Shown piece by piece: positions 35,301-36,077 of a stretch of 36,077 nucleotides of DNA. Source of the stretch: an uncultured Paludibacter sp. (lineage in GTDB: Bacteria > Bacteroidota > Bacteroidia > Bacteroidales > Paludibacteraceae); assembly GCA_937897985.1 (NCBI GenBank), contig CALCBD010000055.1, forward strand, positions 1 to 36,077. The letters are read 5' to 3'. A program made the translations under genes and the position numbers. The notes beneath the pieces were generated by a model. The model ran no database searches and was not told the origin of the DNA. It worked only from the letters and a program-made list of their open reading frames with translations. Position 1 is the stretch's first letter; every line of letters begins with the position of its first letter.

Positions 35301-36034
35301 GTAGATAATTCGCCGGTACAGGGCGTAGGATCGCCATTGATAGCATTTGGCAGGTTTAACGCAAGATTTACTTTAAGTTTAAGGCATTTATACGTTTTGC
35401 AACCCGAGAAATTCCCGGTGGCTATCGTATCATAACGTATGCCGGGCGAAGGCTGAACAATATTAAAGCCTTCCCCTATATAATCACTTCCCTGACAAAT
35501 TTCCGCCTCTATTTTGACATAACGCGGCACAACGAGCAAAGAAAGTTCAACCGTATTATCATCATTACAATTCGTGGGATTCAGATAAGTGGTGTAATAT
35601 AGCTTTTCACCCGTTTCGGTTTGTGGTGGAAGGTTAAAATCATGTAAATTATAAGATTCTCCCTCGCATATGGTATCGCTGATATGGGTTTGTGCAGGGG
35701 TGGTATTGGTGATTCTGCCATAGAGTGTAAACTGGCAACCTGTAGCTGAAGTTACCAAACACGACACATCCGTATTGTTGCCGCCGACCGTAGTGCGGAC
35801 GGAAGTTTGCGTTTGGTCGCCGTTGTCCCACCGGTACGAAGCAAAATCGGCGGGAGCTTCCAAGGTATAAGTTCCGCCAGTGCAATTGCTCATTTGCAGG
35901 TAATTGGAAATACATTTGGCAGTGAAATACGCATAACCGAAGTGCCCCCACTGGGCGCAGTCGTAGGTTGCAAATTCCACGGATACTTCGCGACCGATAA
36001 AACCGGACAAATCGATCCCTACTGTCTTAGCCCC
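32318..36034 (-). CDS. Repeat-rich T9SS-secreted adhesin-like protein, 5' end missing
   Basis: The frame is open from 36034 to the stop at 32318 (about 1,238 residues). It begins GAKTVGIDLSGFIGREVSVE and then has DCAQWGHFGYAYF, a motif normally found inside large Bacteroidota surface proteins, not at their start. An in-frame TAG at 36035-36037 cuts off the expected N-terminus and signal peptide; the TTG at 36010 is an arbitrary start. The body has about 13 modules, many about 51 residues, with the pattern IC.GE.Y.F.G..Y...G.Y...L....GCDSIVTL.L.V.P, plus two Ig/PKD-like inserts. The last ~75 residues (LSIYPTILLPSEIININ to RQLITVK) match a type A T9SS sorting domain, directing export and surface attachment. 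Either the gene is truncated or the true start is outside the window. Confidence 0.82.
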   Translation of the reverse strand, partial: GAKTVGIDLSGFIGREVSVEFATYDCAQWGHFGYAYFTAKCISNYLQMSNCTGGTYTLEAPADFASYRWDNGDQTQTSVRTTVGGNNTDVSCLVTSATGCQFTLYGRITNTTPAQTHISDTICEGESYNLHDFNLPPQTETGEKLYYTTYLNPTNCNDDNTVELSLLVVPRYVKIEAEICQGSDYIGEGFNIVQPSPGIRYDTIATGNFSGCKTYKCLKLKVNLALNLPNAINGDPTPCTGELSTYSFAGSETMTSYEWQLPSNAVVSGRSSSSITVYFTDDMPGNIVLKGKNGCGTGSTSLAVSPKRAYDLYFSENICVGEYYNNHNINLGRQDSTGYFVYSRQLHSSAGCDSTVTLALSVSPIPEFEIVASDTIVCNAGDSVSLLANTSGKNVVLTKPMNAASIFILDCGLKYLWNTGDTTATITVNPLKTTTYTCTVTSSSGCSVRQSKQIVVKTASSQVINAVICAGETYTAYGFNAKNTGTYSNTFTQNGCNVPVKLNLTVNKRYEQTFYGTICEGSTYNEHGFHLTPYQTGIITETLNLQSVTGCDSIVHLQLTVNPVQTVSVYDTICQNMPYTQNGFNLPVQKIPGKFIYKHSVSTPQNCINTTVLYLTVNPLVENIISDEAILGSRYRSYNFNEILNKSGLQTYTQTLRSVKTGCDSTVILNLKVIKTSSTTALSDTICSGESYSFGGKSYTVAGEYADTLVSVLGNDSIVTLSLAVNPIYIDTITHSICAGQSYQFNGNNYRESGFYTANLKTDLGCDSIVTLSLNVKPLNTKTINAEIYANKTYNFYGTILNIANTYIDTIPGVECDTIVTLHLVVKPLNTKNITASICFGESYSFGGKNCTFTGEYIENLIDASGNDSIVTLNLTVYPTYNDTVTYSICTGEKYNFNGNEYAVAGYYTAHLKTVLGCDSIVSLLLKVNPFYNLNKTLILESNQLPYTIGDTIFQPETKSGQFNIYRKTINGCDSTVHLILRIIDKFIAEPEALPLICADDSYFTINYKVSLGNVDSLILTFGEKAIKSGFGNIRNLVMGHTNIDVSLPDSVIPDIYTATLEFKNLSGYSLSYPLIFTINYPASIILQKWNDLLALLNSTYNGNFEFSAYQWYKNGEIIPNATKSYLYIANGELDMNDGYSVKLTRANDGVELFTCTLTPKLHSTLSIYPTILLPSEIININTETRGSIKVYCLSGVKIFEKNIQSGINYILAPDLSGSYVLWITTDNGIKRQLITVK

Positions 36035-36077
36035 CTAATTAACTGGACTAATTTGTAGAATCAATTTAGGACATTAA

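Noticed and set aside
32318..36034. CRISPR array or tandem DNA repeat in the adhesin region
   Set aside because: The repeats are coding, diverged at the DNA level and lack uniform spacers; they are protein modules.

Overview
The window is a piece of a low-GC Bacteroidota chromosome, probably from the Bacteroidales. Several independent signs agree. Promoters fit the Bacteroidota pattern TTTG-N18-21-TAnnTTTG. There is a TonB-dependent receptor behind a TPP riboswitch, and a repeat-rich surface protein with a type IX secretion (T9SS) C-terminal sorting domain. Housekeeping genes include hemW, a class A PBP, lptB, rnz, comM, tpx and a fused proline-oxidising enzyme. Genus-level assignment is not possible by eye.

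Layout. 1-3.7 kb is a decayed accessory island. Two partial, same-orientation copies of an IS1182-like element flank a DUF1016/PDDEXK nuclease gene broken by a stop codon. A Fic protein gene follows, with two operator-like 29-bp repeats in front of it, then a structured non-coding stretch and the stump of a tyrosine recombinase. 3.7-4.1 kb is a tRNA-Pro(UGG) gene preceded by two degenerate tRNA-like copies with an 86-88 bp period. All three lie between one canonical promoter and one intrinsic terminator, so they should be made as a single transcript. 4.1-13.6 kb is mostly core: hemW, a class A PBP, a secreted TPR protein, a GH13 glycosidase and a metalloprotease lipoprotein (a minus-strand pair), and tpx.

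13.6-15.6 kb has no intact gene. Its left part is strongly pyrimidine-rich on the plus strand, and the minus strand shows protein-like stretches broken by stops. Its right part has a cluster of DnaA-box-like nonamers followed by AT-rich DNA, a possible replication origin. 15.6-27 kb is core again: putA, a lipoprotein, a DUF4395 membrane protein, the cluster lptB/GNAT/rnz (lipopolysaccharide export, N-acetyltransfer, tRNA 3' processing), an outer-membrane protein ending in a PagL-like lipid A deacylase signature, and comM. 27.1-29.8 kb is a TPP-riboswitch-controlled TonB receptor, most likely for thiamin or a precursor. tRNA-Phe at 30.2 kb marks the edge of a second accessory segment. That segment has two back-to-back transposase remnants, then an outer-membrane barrel protein and a ~1,240-residue T9SS adhesin with about 13 repeat modules. 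The adhesin's beginning is missing just inside the window end.

The observations most worth a second look are the co-transcribed tRNA-like array, the putative oriC with its odd neighbouring region, the Fic operator repeats, and the adhesin's three-module super-repeat with its lost N-terminus.
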